Of a DNA stretch of 64,000 nucleotides, positions 1-11,092 are shown in pieces. The translations under genes were made by a program, and so were the position numbers. The notes beneath the pieces are model-generated. The model was given only the letters and a program-made list of their open reading frames with translations. It was not told the DNA's origin and did not search any database. This DNA is from Lactarius indigo. Lineage: Eukaryota; Basidiomycota; Agaricomycetes; Russulales; Russulaceae. The stretch's first letter is position 1. The number at the start of each line of letters is the position of its first letter. Where the stretch lies: assembly GCA_025766275.1 (NCBI GenBank), contig JAFKAC010000014.1:1426001-1490000 (forward strand), given 5' to 3'.

Positions 1-2766
1 CAGAGTCATTAACCAGCAACCCCGAGCGCTTTCTTGTCCATCCCGGCTGGTGCATATTAGCCCATCGTTTTGTGCGACCAGCGCTGGTACAACCTCTTCG
101 GGATTCGGCTGTTGAGGTTCAGCTCGTCTATGCATGACGTTCTCGTCTTGCCGCTATCTTTTCGCTGTCTGCCATACCCTAGTGCCAGTCTAATGTAGAG
201 CATTCCGTATGCCAACTAGTGTCAATCCCTTAGTTCTTTTCATTTTTGCCTCCGCAGTCAAATACCTTCGCACGCGTGCGATCCTGAGACCTATTGTGTT
301 CTATCTAGTTCGCCTCGCGCGTGTTCCGAGCTCCCAAGAACTTCCCATAACCAACATCAGCAGTGCCATCACAAGTTCTCCCGCTGGGGCATGTGCCGTT
401 TCTTCCCATGCGTGCGCAAATAGCCAAAGAATCGTATCGCTCGTTTTGACATACAGGTAGAGCTGGTATGAAGCGCTGAGGATGTCGTCGAGATGGGAAG
501 CGTATGGAAGGATTGAGAAGAGAAACGAAGAGAAAACGAGTCAGTAGTGTAACAATGAGGGTTCCATTTCGCTTGGACAATCAAGAGAGCAAATTTGGCC
601 TTTGCCATTCCAAGTTATCACGGTCGTCTCATGAGTAATGCGACATGAGATACCATCTCCCAATATTCTGGCCCATAAAAGAACAGTCTATCCCGTATCG
701 GAGGGGTTGTGCGGAATTGGTAGTTGGGGCTGGTGTGCCGGTCCACTGGCTTCCGGGCCACCATACAATTCGAAGGTTAGCGGGCGCTCGGGATCAAAGG
801 TGGGACATTAGAATATACAGTACGAGGTCATTGCGAAGAAACACCGGAGGAGTAGTGGCTTCGTGCCCTTGTACAGGGGTCAGCAGGGCAGCTTCTCGGT
901 GGTGCCCATGCCAACCAACGATTCGGTCTCGCCATCGTGTGTCTGAACGTGAGGACAACTAACCCTAGCGCACGTTTGTGACTGAGGCCCAACAACCGTG
1001 TCTGAGTCGTGTGAGCCCTGTTGCACTGTAATCAGTCTCGTTCGATGTTCAATATATTCAATCTCCGCTCCTTGCAGGACTTCCTGACTTCCCGTTATAC
1101 AGTAATACTGTACAGAACTGCCAATGCACTTAGGCTGTAGTATGTAACTGGCGGTACACCACATGTCCTCTACAATCCTAGGTCTCGCCTTACAGTAACT
1201 CTTGTAAGGCACAACTCTACGCCCCCAGTAGACAGGCCCCTTTCATATGCCATCCAAATACGGGAAAGTCTCGATCCCATCCGTACTTGGTCCCTCAAGT
1301 ACTTTCCCCGTCAGACTGCGTTATCCATGCACAAAGTCCAGCATTTCGCTGTGCCACTTATCCAGGGTGCTTCCATATCTCCCGGGCACCATCTTACCGC
1401 TAGTACCCTTGATCTCAATTGTTCAACCTTCTCTGGCAACATTCCATGTTACCTTGTGGCGGTTTATTGCTTTTTTTTTTTTTGGATCCATGTTTATTCC
1501 GGGGTACATAACAGAGTTACCTACCGGTTGTAGCGTGACCCACTACATTTATGAAGCATTTATGAAGCGTGATAGTCCAAGAAGGGTGCCCCTGAGTCGT
1601 ACGTCAATAACCGAAGCTCAGAGAAACGTTTAGGAAAACGTGCTACAGCATGGGAGGCTGGCGTACAGTTGCATCGAAGCATAGGTTACAGTAATATAGG
1701 CGGTGATTAGCCGCACCTCAGGCAGTCACACGGAAATGAAACCGAGAGAAAACCAATTCAGTGTCCATCTACTACCTCACCTAGTCGGGTTCGGGTGGCA
1801 CGTATAGGGGGAACCGGATTCCGGCTTTGAGAGCGCGCGAGTCTGATCCAGGAACTTAAGGAGCCTGCCAACGCCACCGTTGGTGGATAACAATGATGTG
1901 AAAGGATATAGGGGATGGATGGGGCGAAAGCGGTGCTCAGGATGGCCGTGTTTATATGGGCCGAGAGATTTCAGGGACAGTGTCAAATGATATGGTCCGC
2001 GTCCCGGAGTGGAACACCGCAAAGGCAAGAGATGTTCTCCGGGAGGTCGTTAGTGCGGAAACGTTGCACATGGGTGCCGGTGAAGGCGTGGTCTGTGGCA
2101 ACCTGCATTAAGGTGGATGTTGAGCGCCGCGTGTGTTTGGCTCTCCTCCCTGATGGTTCTTTTTCTGCTGCTGTGGCCTACAGCCAGAGTGGATGATGTT
2201 TGGTGGAGTCAGGCGGATGAATGTCGGAATGCGTGGAGGAAAAGGACAGTGGTGTGCACAGGACGTTGCGGCGAAACTGCGGAGTGGTTTATTACTTCCG
2301 AGTCGGGGATAATTCGGTAATGTCTCAGGAGGTTCAAGCTGTGCCCGCGGTCACGGTGCAGTGTAGGGAATGGACATCTCGCGCCTTCCCTACTAGTACA
2401 GCATGGTTAAGGTGTGTAGGGGGCTCCTATCGTTTTGCAGGCATATTATATAGACGGCTTGTTATAAACAAAAGGCGGGTACTTGTCCTCTCAGTCCACC
2501 AACTGTCCAAACTGCTTAAATGGGTCCCAAGTGCATCTTCCGGTGCGTTTAGGACCTTCGTTTTCCATATTGTCACTAATCTCAATTTAGCCGTCCTTCA
2601 AATGACACTTCGATGGCTTGGACGGACTCCCACGATGGGTTGAAGAGCAGAAAGACCACGAAAAGATTACGCGGGGAACCATGGAAAATATTGCCTCTTG
2701 GTACTTCACGTTCGCGTCTACGCTAGTCCTGGCTCTGACTGATAGTTGTGCACAGGCGAAAGTCAC
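1..2766. other. Gene-poor left edge
   Basis: I find no reading frame with a recognisable domain, a run of compatible splice sites or protein-like composition here. The only structured item is a diverged repeat around 300-480, listed separately. The frames that are open are short and mutually antisense. The final part, from about 2590, lies just upstream of the first F-box gene and probably holds its promoter and perhaps a first exon. Confidence 0.5.
300..480 (-). repeat. Decayed dispersed repeat (copy 1)
   Basis: The stretch matches 6840-6990 at several points: the shared block around catgcgtgcgcaaat followed by a gccaaag tail, and a second block around gagaactcgtg/gagaacttgtg on the minus strand. 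The second copy also resembles the 3' part of the Sae2/CtIP gene at 11093-11480, so this may be a remnant of the same sequence. No frame survives. The assignment rests on eye alignment only. Confidence 0.4.
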
Positions 2767-4341
2767 ATGCACGCAACGACAATTAACTCATTCCCGGACA
2801 ATGTCTTACTGGAAATATTTGACTTCTATCGAAGGGAACAGAATCTGTATGGGACTCACTTCCACTCCATGTGGGATTGGCCCAGGCTGGCGCACGTATG
2901 TTCAAAATGGCGACGAATCATATTTTCCTCTCAACGCCGTCTCGATCTACAACTCCATTGCACACATGGGACGCTTGTCAGGAAGAATCTAGGTCACTGG
3001 CCATCCTTTCCTATCATCGTTGACTACGACACGTATCGGGGCACCGACGATTCTAAGAGCCTTACTCCCGGCGATGAAGACAATGTCGTCGCTGCACTCG
3101 AGAATTCCGCCCGTGTATGTTATATCGGTATATCAGTGACGAGTTCGCTGTTGGAAAGGATGGGCACGGCTGTGCAAAAACCGTTTCCGGCGCTGACACA
3201 TCTTCGGCTTTCGTCGAGAGATAATAAAGTGACCGCCCTTCCCAATGAATTCTTAAGCGGATCTGCTCCGGGTTTGCGGGTCGCCCACTTGGAAGGGATT
3301 TCATTTCCAGCATTACCAAGGCTCATATCGTCAGCTCTTGGTCTCGTCGATCTCCGACTCCTGGATATACCCGGTGATCAATACATTTCACCAAGGGAGT
3401 TGGTTTCAAGTCTGGCGCCGTTGACTGGGCTCAGAACTCTCTTCATTGGATTCAGATCGCCAACTCCCTCCAGTAGAACAATACGCCAGGGTCCCACAAT
3501 GCGGATCGGTCTTCCCTCACTCACTACCTTTGGATTTCATGGAGTTAAGGAGTATTTGGAGGACCTCGTTACCCAAATCGACACCCCTCGACTCGACTAC
3601 TTCCGAATATCATACTTCAATCAACTCGACTTCCAAATTCCCCAGCTTTCCAGATTTATCGTTCGCACACAAGGTCTTTATTTATCCCGATTTAAACGCG
3701 CGCGGATAGATTTTGGTGCCAATAATGTCTACGTTAGCCTTTATTGTGAACGAGAGGAACTTCTCGACAGTCATTTCTCTCTTCAAATCTCATGCCAAGG
3801 GCTGGATTGGCAAGTCTCGCATGTAGCTCAGACTCTCAGCCAATCTGCCGCCCTACTGTCAAACGTAGGCGATCTCTCCATCGACGCGCGCGAGCTATCC
3901 CCAGGTGGGAAGGACCACATGGACGACACTGAATGGTTGGACCTCCTTCGCCCGTTCACAACCGTGGAGACGCTGCATGCATCTAGGGAGTTGGCGGGGT
4001 ACGTTGCTCGTGGGCTCGAAGGTGTCACTGAAGATATGGTCGCCGATATATTGCCCTCCCTCCACTCACTTTTCCTAGAGGACGAGACGTTGACATCTGT
4101 TGAGCGATTCGTCGAGGTTCGCCGGCTCTCTAATCGACCCGTAACCATTGTCAATGAGCCCTTTGAAAGACACGAGTCACCTCCGGAGCCGAAGAGAGTC
4201 CCCTGCCCTTCGACGTTAAAGTTCGAGCTGCGGCCCGCTCCACCTACTGCCAAGGTATCTCGGAACTCGCACATGAGCGACATTGACGCATGTTCGCACA
4301 TGCGAGCTGCAGTGACATCGTCTCGCGATGGGCACCAGTGA
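2767..4341 (+). CDS. F-box protein, paralogue 1
   Basis: Probable substrate-recognition subunit of an SCF ubiquitin ligase. The N-terminus carries an F-box (SFPDNVLLEIFDF, then a WPRLAHVCSKWRRI stretch), which binds Skp1. The rest is a roughly 450-residue leucine-rich, irregular-repeat region of the kind that follows the F-box in Agaricomycete proteins and presumably binds the target. I start at the first in-frame ATG just before the F-box, giving about 524 residues. An acceptor-like cacag lies a few bases upstream at a place conserved in all three paralogues, so a small 5' exon may be missing. The frame is uninterrupted. It is about 60% similar by eye to 4435-5915 and 8542-10042, which lie downstream in the same direction. 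The C-terminal 60 residues are charged and Pro-rich, unlike the other copies. Substrate unknown. Confidence 0.8.
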   Translation: MHATTINSFPDNVLLEIFDFYRREQNLYGTHFHSMWDWPRLAHVCSKWRRIIFSSQRRLDLQLHCTHGTLVRKNLGHWPSFPIIVDYDTYRGTDDSKSLTPGDEDNVVAALENSARVCYIGISVTSSLLERMGTAVQKPFPALTHLRLSSRDNKVTALPNEFLSGSAPGLRVAHLEGISFPALPRLISSALGLVDLRLLDIPGDQYISPRELVSSLAPLTGLRTLFIGFRSPTPSSRTIRQGPTMRIGLPSLTTFGFHGVKEYLEDLVTQIDTPRLDYFRISYFNQLDFQIPQLSRFIVRTQGLYLSRFKRARIDFGANNVYVSLYCEREELLDSHFSLQISCQGLDWQVSHVAQTLSQSAALLSNVGDLSIDARELSPGGKDHMDDTEWLDLLRPFTTVETLHASRELAGYVARGLEGVTEDMVADILPSLHSLFLEDETLTSVERFVEVRRLSNRPVTIVNEPFERHESPPEPKRVPCPSTLKFELRPAPPTAKVSRNSHMSDIDACSHMRAAVTSSRDGHQ

Positions 4342-4434
4342 GTACTACAATATAAGCCCTTGTTCACCGAATCCCCCAACTGATTCGCTCTCTGTAATCT
4401 CCAATTTAGACGACCTTCCTTGCGTCCTTCTAAG

Positions 4435-5915
4435 ATGACCCACGGCCTGCCCTCACTGTCAAGTGAGACTACTATTCCTCCTCGTCCATCCTCAAGAAAT
4501 ACTTCAGCACCGGCAAAAAATCCGACGGAAAAAAATCACTGCACGCCCGAAAGGCGAGAGAAAATACAGACTCGATGTACGCCTTCACGTCCGCACGATG
4601 CGCACACACGAGTAATCATTTGTGTACCACAGGTCAGAGCAGACGTGCCAGTGTAACGACGATCAACACGCTCCCGGACAGTGTCCTCCTAGAAATACTT
4701 GACCTCTGTCGAATGAATCACGATGCTCATGCATTTTCCTTCCGGCGCCCCATCGTATTTGAATGGGGCAGACTAGTGCAAGTATGCCAAAGGTGGCGAC
4801 ATATCGTGATTGCGTCACCAATCCGACTTGGTCTCCAATTTCTCTGTACACATGGGGTGCCTGTCAGGAAAAATCTGGGTTACTTGCCGCCATTCCCTCT
4901 CATCGTCGACTACACGTATTGGGGCGCTCACGAAGATGACTCGGAGGGCCTTACTCCCAGCGACGAAGACGGTGTCATCGCTGCCCTCGAACGTCCCGAT
5001 CGTGTACGCTATGTTGGGGTATCTGTAACGAGGTCGCTTATGGGGAAGATGGCCGCGGCGACGCTTGACCCTTTTCCAGTGCTCACACATCTTTGGCTTT
5101 CGTCTAAAAGCGGAGATGTGCCGGTCCTTCCCGAGACATTTTTGGGAGGATCTGCCCCAAGCTTACGGGTTGCCTACTTAGAAGGCATTCCCTTTTCATC
5201 GTTACCGAAGCTTCTTTTGTCGGCCACGGGCCTTGTCAACCTCCAACTCTTGAATATACCCAAGTCTGGTTTCGTTTCACCGGATGCGATGGTTGCAGGC
5301 TTGGCCGCGTTGACGAGGCTCGAAACCCTTTCCATCGGATTTCAATCGCCGATTTCTCTCCCTGACCAAAGATGTGCCTCCGAGTCTCCCGAGCGAATCC
5401 CCCTTCTCTCTCTCACCACTTTCAACTTCCGAGGTGTTAGCGAGTACTTGGAGGATCTCGTAGCCCGAATCGACACGCCTCTACTCAAAAACGTCACAAT
5501 AACGTACTTCAACCAGCTTGCCTTTCATATACCCCAATTTTCCCAGTTCATCGGGCGCACAGAAGGTCTCCATATCTTTCGATTCAAGCACCCGCGAGTC
5601 AATTTTAGCGGCAACAACGTCTATGTGCGACTTGATTGTGACCAAACGGAACAACTTGGGGGTCATTTTACTCTTCAAGTCTTATGCCAAGGATTGGAAT
5701 GGCAAGTCTCGCACATGGATCAAGTCCTCGGACAATGTTTTCCTCCCCCTACTGCTACACCCCCCTCCGTGGACGGTCTTTCCGTCGATACGTGCCGTCT
5801 ACAACCCTGTTGGGAAGCAGACGTGGGTACCACCACCGAACGGCCGGCGCTCCTTACCCTATCCACTGCTGTGGAGATCCTGCACATTTCTAGTAATTTG
5901 GGGGGGTGTCGCTGA
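4435..5915 (+). CDS. F-box protein, paralogue 2
   Basis: Second copy of the local F-box family, likely an SCF adaptor. I propose a short first exon at 4435-4462 (starting MTHGLPSLS), a 170-bp intron 4463-4632 ending in ccacag, and the main exon from 4633. This joins in phase and leads into the F-box (TLPDSVLLEILDLCR). The ATG at 4575 would then be intronic. The LRR-like body aligns along its length with paralogue 1, but the protein stops at 5915 after a run of seven G, about 90 residues short of paralogue 1. It therefore lacks the conserved C-terminal block (the region matching LEGVTEDMVADILPSL). This could be a true truncation or an error in the G run. It starts about 95 bp after paralogue 1 ends. 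Confidence 0.75.
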
Positions 5916-6589
5916 CATGTTGACAATCCTACGACCGCTTTCTTCGAGGGAAAACTAACTGGAGTAGACCCGTGACCCTCCGAGACTTTTTTGCTTCTAT
6001 TTTCTTAGATCGATTTACATGCGCCTGAGGGCATAATGCCCCATATGGCACTTGGACATCAGTTATGCCACTTGGCTATTGCTCTGACCATACCATATTA
6101 ACGTAGGATTTAGTCCCATAATACCTATTATCTTTGATCCTGCAATCGTACGAACGAATGCGCTATTTTTGTTGTTATAAGACGGTATTTATGATATACC
6201 AAGCAAATAAGTAGACGAAAACATAGAACATTTTAGCTACACTACACTAACATTCGTACGAACTCAACGACAGACGCGTTGTGTTTGGTCTTGGACTTAC
6301 AAGTCTGTGCGACTAGTACGGACGTTATTGCGTGGGAATCCTGCCGGTCCTTGATGTTTAATGAGAGTCGGAACCGTTTCGTCGTCTGGTGGCCGAGGTT
6401 GCCTTGGCCTCCCCAAAGATATGTCGTGAGAATGTTTGAATCTAAGCCCGGGGCTATCAGCGAGTAAACCAGGCCCAACATATTCCTGCACCGCCACAAA
6501 GCGGAGGCGTCCAAAAAAAAAAAGTACTACAATCCTCACACTGGCACCCGCTAGTGATATAGTAGTATATGTAGTGCCAGTGAATCAGT
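5916..6589. other. Spacer, no gene seen
   Basis: AT-richer spacer between the second F-box gene and the decayed Sae2-like fragment. No supported gene or RNA. An 11-base A run lies at about 6512. Confidence 0.5.
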
Positions 6590-6594
6590 GATAG

Positions 6595-6965
6595 ACTCTC
6601 GCGCCTCTTCCCACATGTATTTCCACAGCCTGATGTGGTTGGTGTTCTTCACCACCCGGGTTTCCAGAAACCTTATAACCCAGGAGTCGGCTGTATGTTG
6701 GACAGGTCTTTACCATCTGTGCACGTGAATCGGACTGCGGTATCCCGGCCCGAAATCCCGAGTCTGTGCTCGGCTCATCCGCTTTTCTGCAACGCTTTGT
6801 GCAGCGCGCATACAACAACGGCATCACAGTGACGAATACTCCGGCAGTACCGCCACGAGTTCTCCTGCCCCTTACCGCAGTTAACTCGCCTTGCGCGGGG
6901 GGGGGGGGGGCGTGCACAGTTTCTCTTGCAGCTTCTTCGCATGCGTGCGCAAATGGCCAAAGCAA
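6595..6965 (-). pseudogene. Decayed Sae2/CtIP C-terminal fragment
   Basis: The minus strand aligns with the 3' part of the Sae2/CtIP gene at 11093-11480 over a similar length. The best block is 6612-6680 against 11129-11193, where I count roughly three quarters identical bases. Most differences are C/T or G/A transitions. In the matching frame, residues W, I, F, T, V and K of the conserved PPGYWNIGFPDTQAVEKIN motif are still recognisable. The upstream end retains a TGCGAAGAA block like the CEEC motif codons, followed by a 14-base C run. No long frame remains, so this is a dead copy. The transition bias resembles RIP-type decay, but that is inference. Confidence 0.5.
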
Positions 6966-8541
6966 GGGCTAAAGTGTGACCGAGAGGGGCCCAGCATCAA
7001 GCATAGAGAACCCAAAGAACAAGAAGTACTGGCAGTAGTACACTAAAATGGTGAAGATTGTTTCGTTGATAGAATGAGTTTATACAAGTTGCTAAGTACC
7101 AGAACGCTGGAAGCACGGTTGGAGGACAGACTTAAGCCCGCACTAAGCTGCGGATGTAGGAACCTGACTCGGAGAAGAGGCGACCCTTTTTCTTTTCTTT
7201 GGAGAAACGACTTTAGTAACGGGATTCAGTGTTACTGTACTGTATCTATCGGATAACTCTACGCATATTTGAGCGCTTGAAGTACGGAGGTGCGGTCCAG
7301 GAGCATCGGGATTGGTACCGGTGTGAGGTCCATGAGAGTGATGAGACAAGACCCGGGTTCGCCGAGTATTCCCACTCGGACCTGGCCGTCACACTGACTG
7401 GCACTTGCACGTCGGACTCGGGTGCCACCTCAAGCGCCAATCACTGCGAAAACCACTACAGTAGCATGACTATCGCGGGGGTTGTACCCGCCAGCTTTTC
7501 GTTTGGTTACGCTCCGCGATGCTGTGACCACTCTTAACTTTAGTTCTCGTATAACAAACACACCGGCCAGAGTCATAAAGGTTCTTTATGACGTATCGTT
7601 GTATCATCCTACTGCCAGTGCGACAATCCTCAAATTGACTGTTTTCGAGTAATGAATTGGCCCCGGTAATGAAACCGGACTCCGACCGTGACTCAGGCTG
7701 GACTGACACTGATACCGTTTTCTTGTACGTACTGTATGCTATTCTTATATGCCACTGGCATGTCCTAAGGACTGGGCGCTGGTCCCAGTCTTATTACGGA
7801 TCATCAAGCCAACTCTTTACTACGCGTGGGATGTAAGAATATACAAACTCACAATTAACGCTGCCTAGGTTCATCCCCATTTGAGTCCTTGCGACAGGCC
7901 GCCCCACATGCTGGGCGTTATCTTATGGAGACAGTATAATAATACTTGAAGTACAGCGCCGGGCCATGCGACTTGAGTGCTTCCTTTCTTTTTTGGAGTT
8001 CCGTTGGCGCGCCTTCAAGTTCTTGTGGGGTTGTTCCTCATTCACAGGTAGATTCTTCTTCTGCGGTATCATGATATTGGTCGTCATAGGGGATAGGTTC
8101 GATGGGCTTTATCGAAGGTATTCGTTATATAGGAACTTCAGTTGCATTCCTTGCATTATTTAAACCGATCATGCTCGTGCCCAAATACACGGCCACGCTC
8201 CATACCTTAATCTGCCGGAGCCTAGTATAAGATCACTCACCTCACCCCCCTAGCTCGGCATACCGTTAGGTGTCCCCGTTCAATCAATGGTCACTCACCC
8301 GTATGTCCAGGACCTGTGTTTCCCATCATGTCGCTAATCACCAATTAGCTGATACTCGAAGATGCTCCCCCCTCCACTCTCTCCGCCAATTGATAGCATA
8401 TCTCCCCGTTCGCCTCCTAGCGATACAATAACCCTGACAGCTACCGCTTACAAAGGGTGGGAGGTTGAAAAGATTGACAGAGGTACGGCCTTCGAGTTTC
8501 CCTGATGCCGCGCGCAACAAAGTTCTGATACTTGTGACACA
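6966..8541. other. Spacer, no gene seen
   Basis: No frame with domain content. 6960-7060 continues the diverged repeat shared with 420-560. The end of this spacer is the promoter region of the third F-box copy. Confidence 0.45.
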
Positions 8542-10042
8542 GACGACGGTCACGCAACGACAACGACGATCAACAGGCTCCCAGACAGTGTCCTCCTTGA
8601 AATATTTGACTTCTGTCGAATGGACCACGACGCTCATGGGTTTCCCTTCCCCCCCTGTGTTGGAATGGCAAAGATTGATACACGTGTGTCAAAAGTGGCG
8701 ATATATTGTACTTTCATCACCACTTCGACTTGATCTGCAGCTCCTCTGCACACACGGGACTCCTGTCAGGGAGAATCTGAGCTGCTGGCCACCATTCCCC
8801 CTCATCATCGACTACTACACTTATTGGGGCGCCGATGATATCAAGAGCCTTACACCTAGCGACGAGGATGACGTTTTCGCCGCACTCGAGCACTCTGACC
8901 GTGTACGGTATATCGGGATATCTGTGACGAGGTCGCTGTTGGAAAAGGTGGCTGTAGCGATGCAGGGCCCCTTTCCGGTGCTAACACATCTTTGGCTTTC
9001 ATCGGAAGACGGGAATGTACCGGTACCTTCCTGAGACATTTTTGGGAGGGTACCTGCACCAAAGCTTACGGGTTGTCCACTTGGAAGGTATTCCCTTCCC
9101 TAGCATTGCCAACACTCCTTACATGTCGGCCACGGACCTTGTCGATCTCCAACTCCTAAATATACCCAAGGCCGGCTATGTTCCCACCCGATGTCGATGG
9201 TCACGAGGTCTGGGGGCGCTGACGAGGCTCGAAAGCTCTTTCCATTGGATTTCAATCGCCAATTCCTCTCCCTAACCGGGAAAGGTGTCCCCCTCCCCCG
9301 CCGACGCGAATCAGTCCTTCCCTCTCTCGCCACCTTCAACTTTCGGGGTGTTAGTCGGTACTTGGGGGACCTCGTGGCGCAAATCGACACACCTGTACTA
9401 AAAACGTGACAATCATGTACTTCAACCAGCTTGTCTTTCGAATTCCCCGGCTTTCCCAATTCATCACCCGTACAGGAAGTTTCGCCCGGTTCAAGCACGC
9501 GCGAGTTGGATTTGGGGAGAGCCACGTCTTCGTCGACCTATCTGAGGGGCAAGTGGAACCTGAAAGCCGCTTCGCGGTTCAAATATCATGCCAAGGACTG
9601 GATTGGCAAATCTCGCATATGAGTCATGTGCTTTACCAATCCTCCGCTCTACTCTCCCACGTGAACCACCTTTCGATCGATACCCATGATCTACAGCCGG
9701 GGTGGAGAGCCGACATACGTATCGAACCATCTGAGTGGCTGGGACTCCTCCGCCCATTCACGGCGATAGAGACACTATGTGTGTCTAAGCAGTTGGCGGG
9801 GTATGTTGCCTCTCGCGCTCGAAGATATCACAGGGGAGAAAGTCGTCGAAATGTTGCCAGCGCTCCGCTCGCTTAGTTTAGAGGACCAGCCTGAGTCATC
9901 TGTTGGGCAATACATTGAAGCGCTCCGGATCTCTGGTTGCCCGGTAAACGTTTCCGACACGCAAGAACGAAATTCCGAGGCTCTTGATCAACTTCAGGGG
10001 CAGGGTAAACACGACCATTCTCCGCGACCGAACGCAGCCTAA
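8542..10042 (+). pseudogene. F-box protein, paralogue 3, frame-broken
   Basis: Third member of the local F-box family. The F-box (RLPDSVLLEIFDFCRMDH) lies at 8575-8634, then a shift occurs in the C run near 8650. Further apparent one-base insertions are near 9017 (ccggtacc against ccggtcc in paralogue 2), 9237, 9325 and 9806, and one base appears missing near 9402 (four- versus five-A run). Read through these, the protein covers the whole length of paralogue 1, including the C-terminal LEDITGEKVVEMLPALRSL block that paralogue 2 lacks. As written it encodes nothing full-length. It is either a recent pseudogene or an intact gene with sequence errors. Most lesions are insertions, like those in conserved genes elsewhere in the window, so the second option stays open. 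Confidence 0.75.
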
Positions 10043-10730
10043 CCAGCATGCCACATTCCGATTAGTGAACACGACACAACGTTTCAAACGTCGAAGCCAT
10101 ACATAGAAAGTACCGTCCTGAACTCTGAAACTCTGAGCTTAAGCGACATCGAATGCGATCGTTCGGGTGGTATACCGTTGCTTCTCTTTTTGGCCTGGAG
10201 TTGTATGATTAAAGACTACCGACTGCCGTGGTATTTAAGGGACGGACATATACATAGATTCCTTTGCTTCGGCCCTCTCTCCATTCTTTCAGAAACTGTA
10301 CACCGTGTACGTGTATAAGCTGGAATTCCGTGCATAACTTGTAACCTATAAAATAGGACTAGCTGTTGTATACGTATTGATTTAGGAATCGTGACAGGGA
10401 GCATCGGAAGACTCGGAATCTCTCATTAGTACGATTGCATCTCCAAATCAACCTAGGCTTCGAAACTCCACCTCACCAAACAAGCAAGGTTTCAGTCGAC
10501 AACATTGAACTCCCCCCCACCCTAGTGTACATAGACACTTTGACTTTGGCTACAGTTGTACCAATATGTACGTATCTTCACACCTGGAAACGGACATATA
10601 GTCTCTGCTCTTGGTCACAAAATCCTAGCCCTGCGTGAATAATAGTACTGTACTTGGTACTGTATCAATATCGTATCGATAGCCGCTGACATGCGTTGAC
10701 AGGGAAGTTCATGACTCATCACATCACTCA
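10043..10730. other. Spacer, no gene seen
   Basis: No coding signal. It contains short repeats of the motif gtactgta (for example 10645-10665), which recurs in other spacers of this window. Confidence 0.45.
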
Positions 10731-10737
10731 AAACCAC

Positions 10738-10743
10738 AAAAAA
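10738..10743 (-). terminator. Pol III terminator of tRNA-Gly
   Basis: Six A residues on the plus strand give a T6 run on the transcribed strand, 18 bases past the 3' end of the tRNA. This is the usual RNA polymerase III stop. Confidence 0.7.
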
Positions 10744-10761
10744 TAGCTCAATCCGTGATTT

Positions 10762-10832
10762 ACACCGAACGGGAGTCGAACCCGTGCCGCTTGCTTGGAA
10801 GGCAAGCATGATAACCGCTTCACCATCGGTGT
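10762..10832 (-). tRNA. tRNA-Gly (anticodon TCC)
   Basis: A complete 71-nt cloverleaf on the minus strand. The acceptor stem is ACACCGA/TCGGTGT (7 bp). The anticodon stem is CTTGC/GCAAG around the loop CTTCCAA, giving anticodon TCC, which reads GGA glycine codons. The T arm is ACGGG/CCCGT around TTCGACT, and the internal B box GGTTCGACTCC matches consensus. The A box TGGTGAAGCGG fits as well. No intron. A T6 terminator follows. Confidence 0.95.
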
Positions 10833-11092
10833 GACCTTGAACGCTTCCTTCCCAATATTACAAGGTCACATCCGACGGCCCTGAAAGGGTTTACCCTCCG
10901 GAAATACACTTACAGCCCTCAGGGCAAAGCCTCTCATCTTAATCGTGCCTTCCTATGACCAGCCATGAGTCCATCCTAAAGGACCAACTCACACAAGAGC
11001 GCCGGCTGAATAATAATGATAACGAAGGTACTATAGTACTACTGCCCTACAATCCCTATGGCACCCGTCGGCGGTATCGCCCACCGCCGCCT

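Noticed and set aside
3828..4379. 183-residue open frame antisense to F-box paralogue 1
   Set aside because: No domain. It mirrors the real coding frame, which has F-box and LRR features.
4575..4632. ATG at 4575 as start of F-box paralogue 2
   Set aside because: A better in-phase model has a first exon at 4435-4462 and an intron ending at 4632. The 19 residues encoded from 4575 are not shared by the other paralogues.
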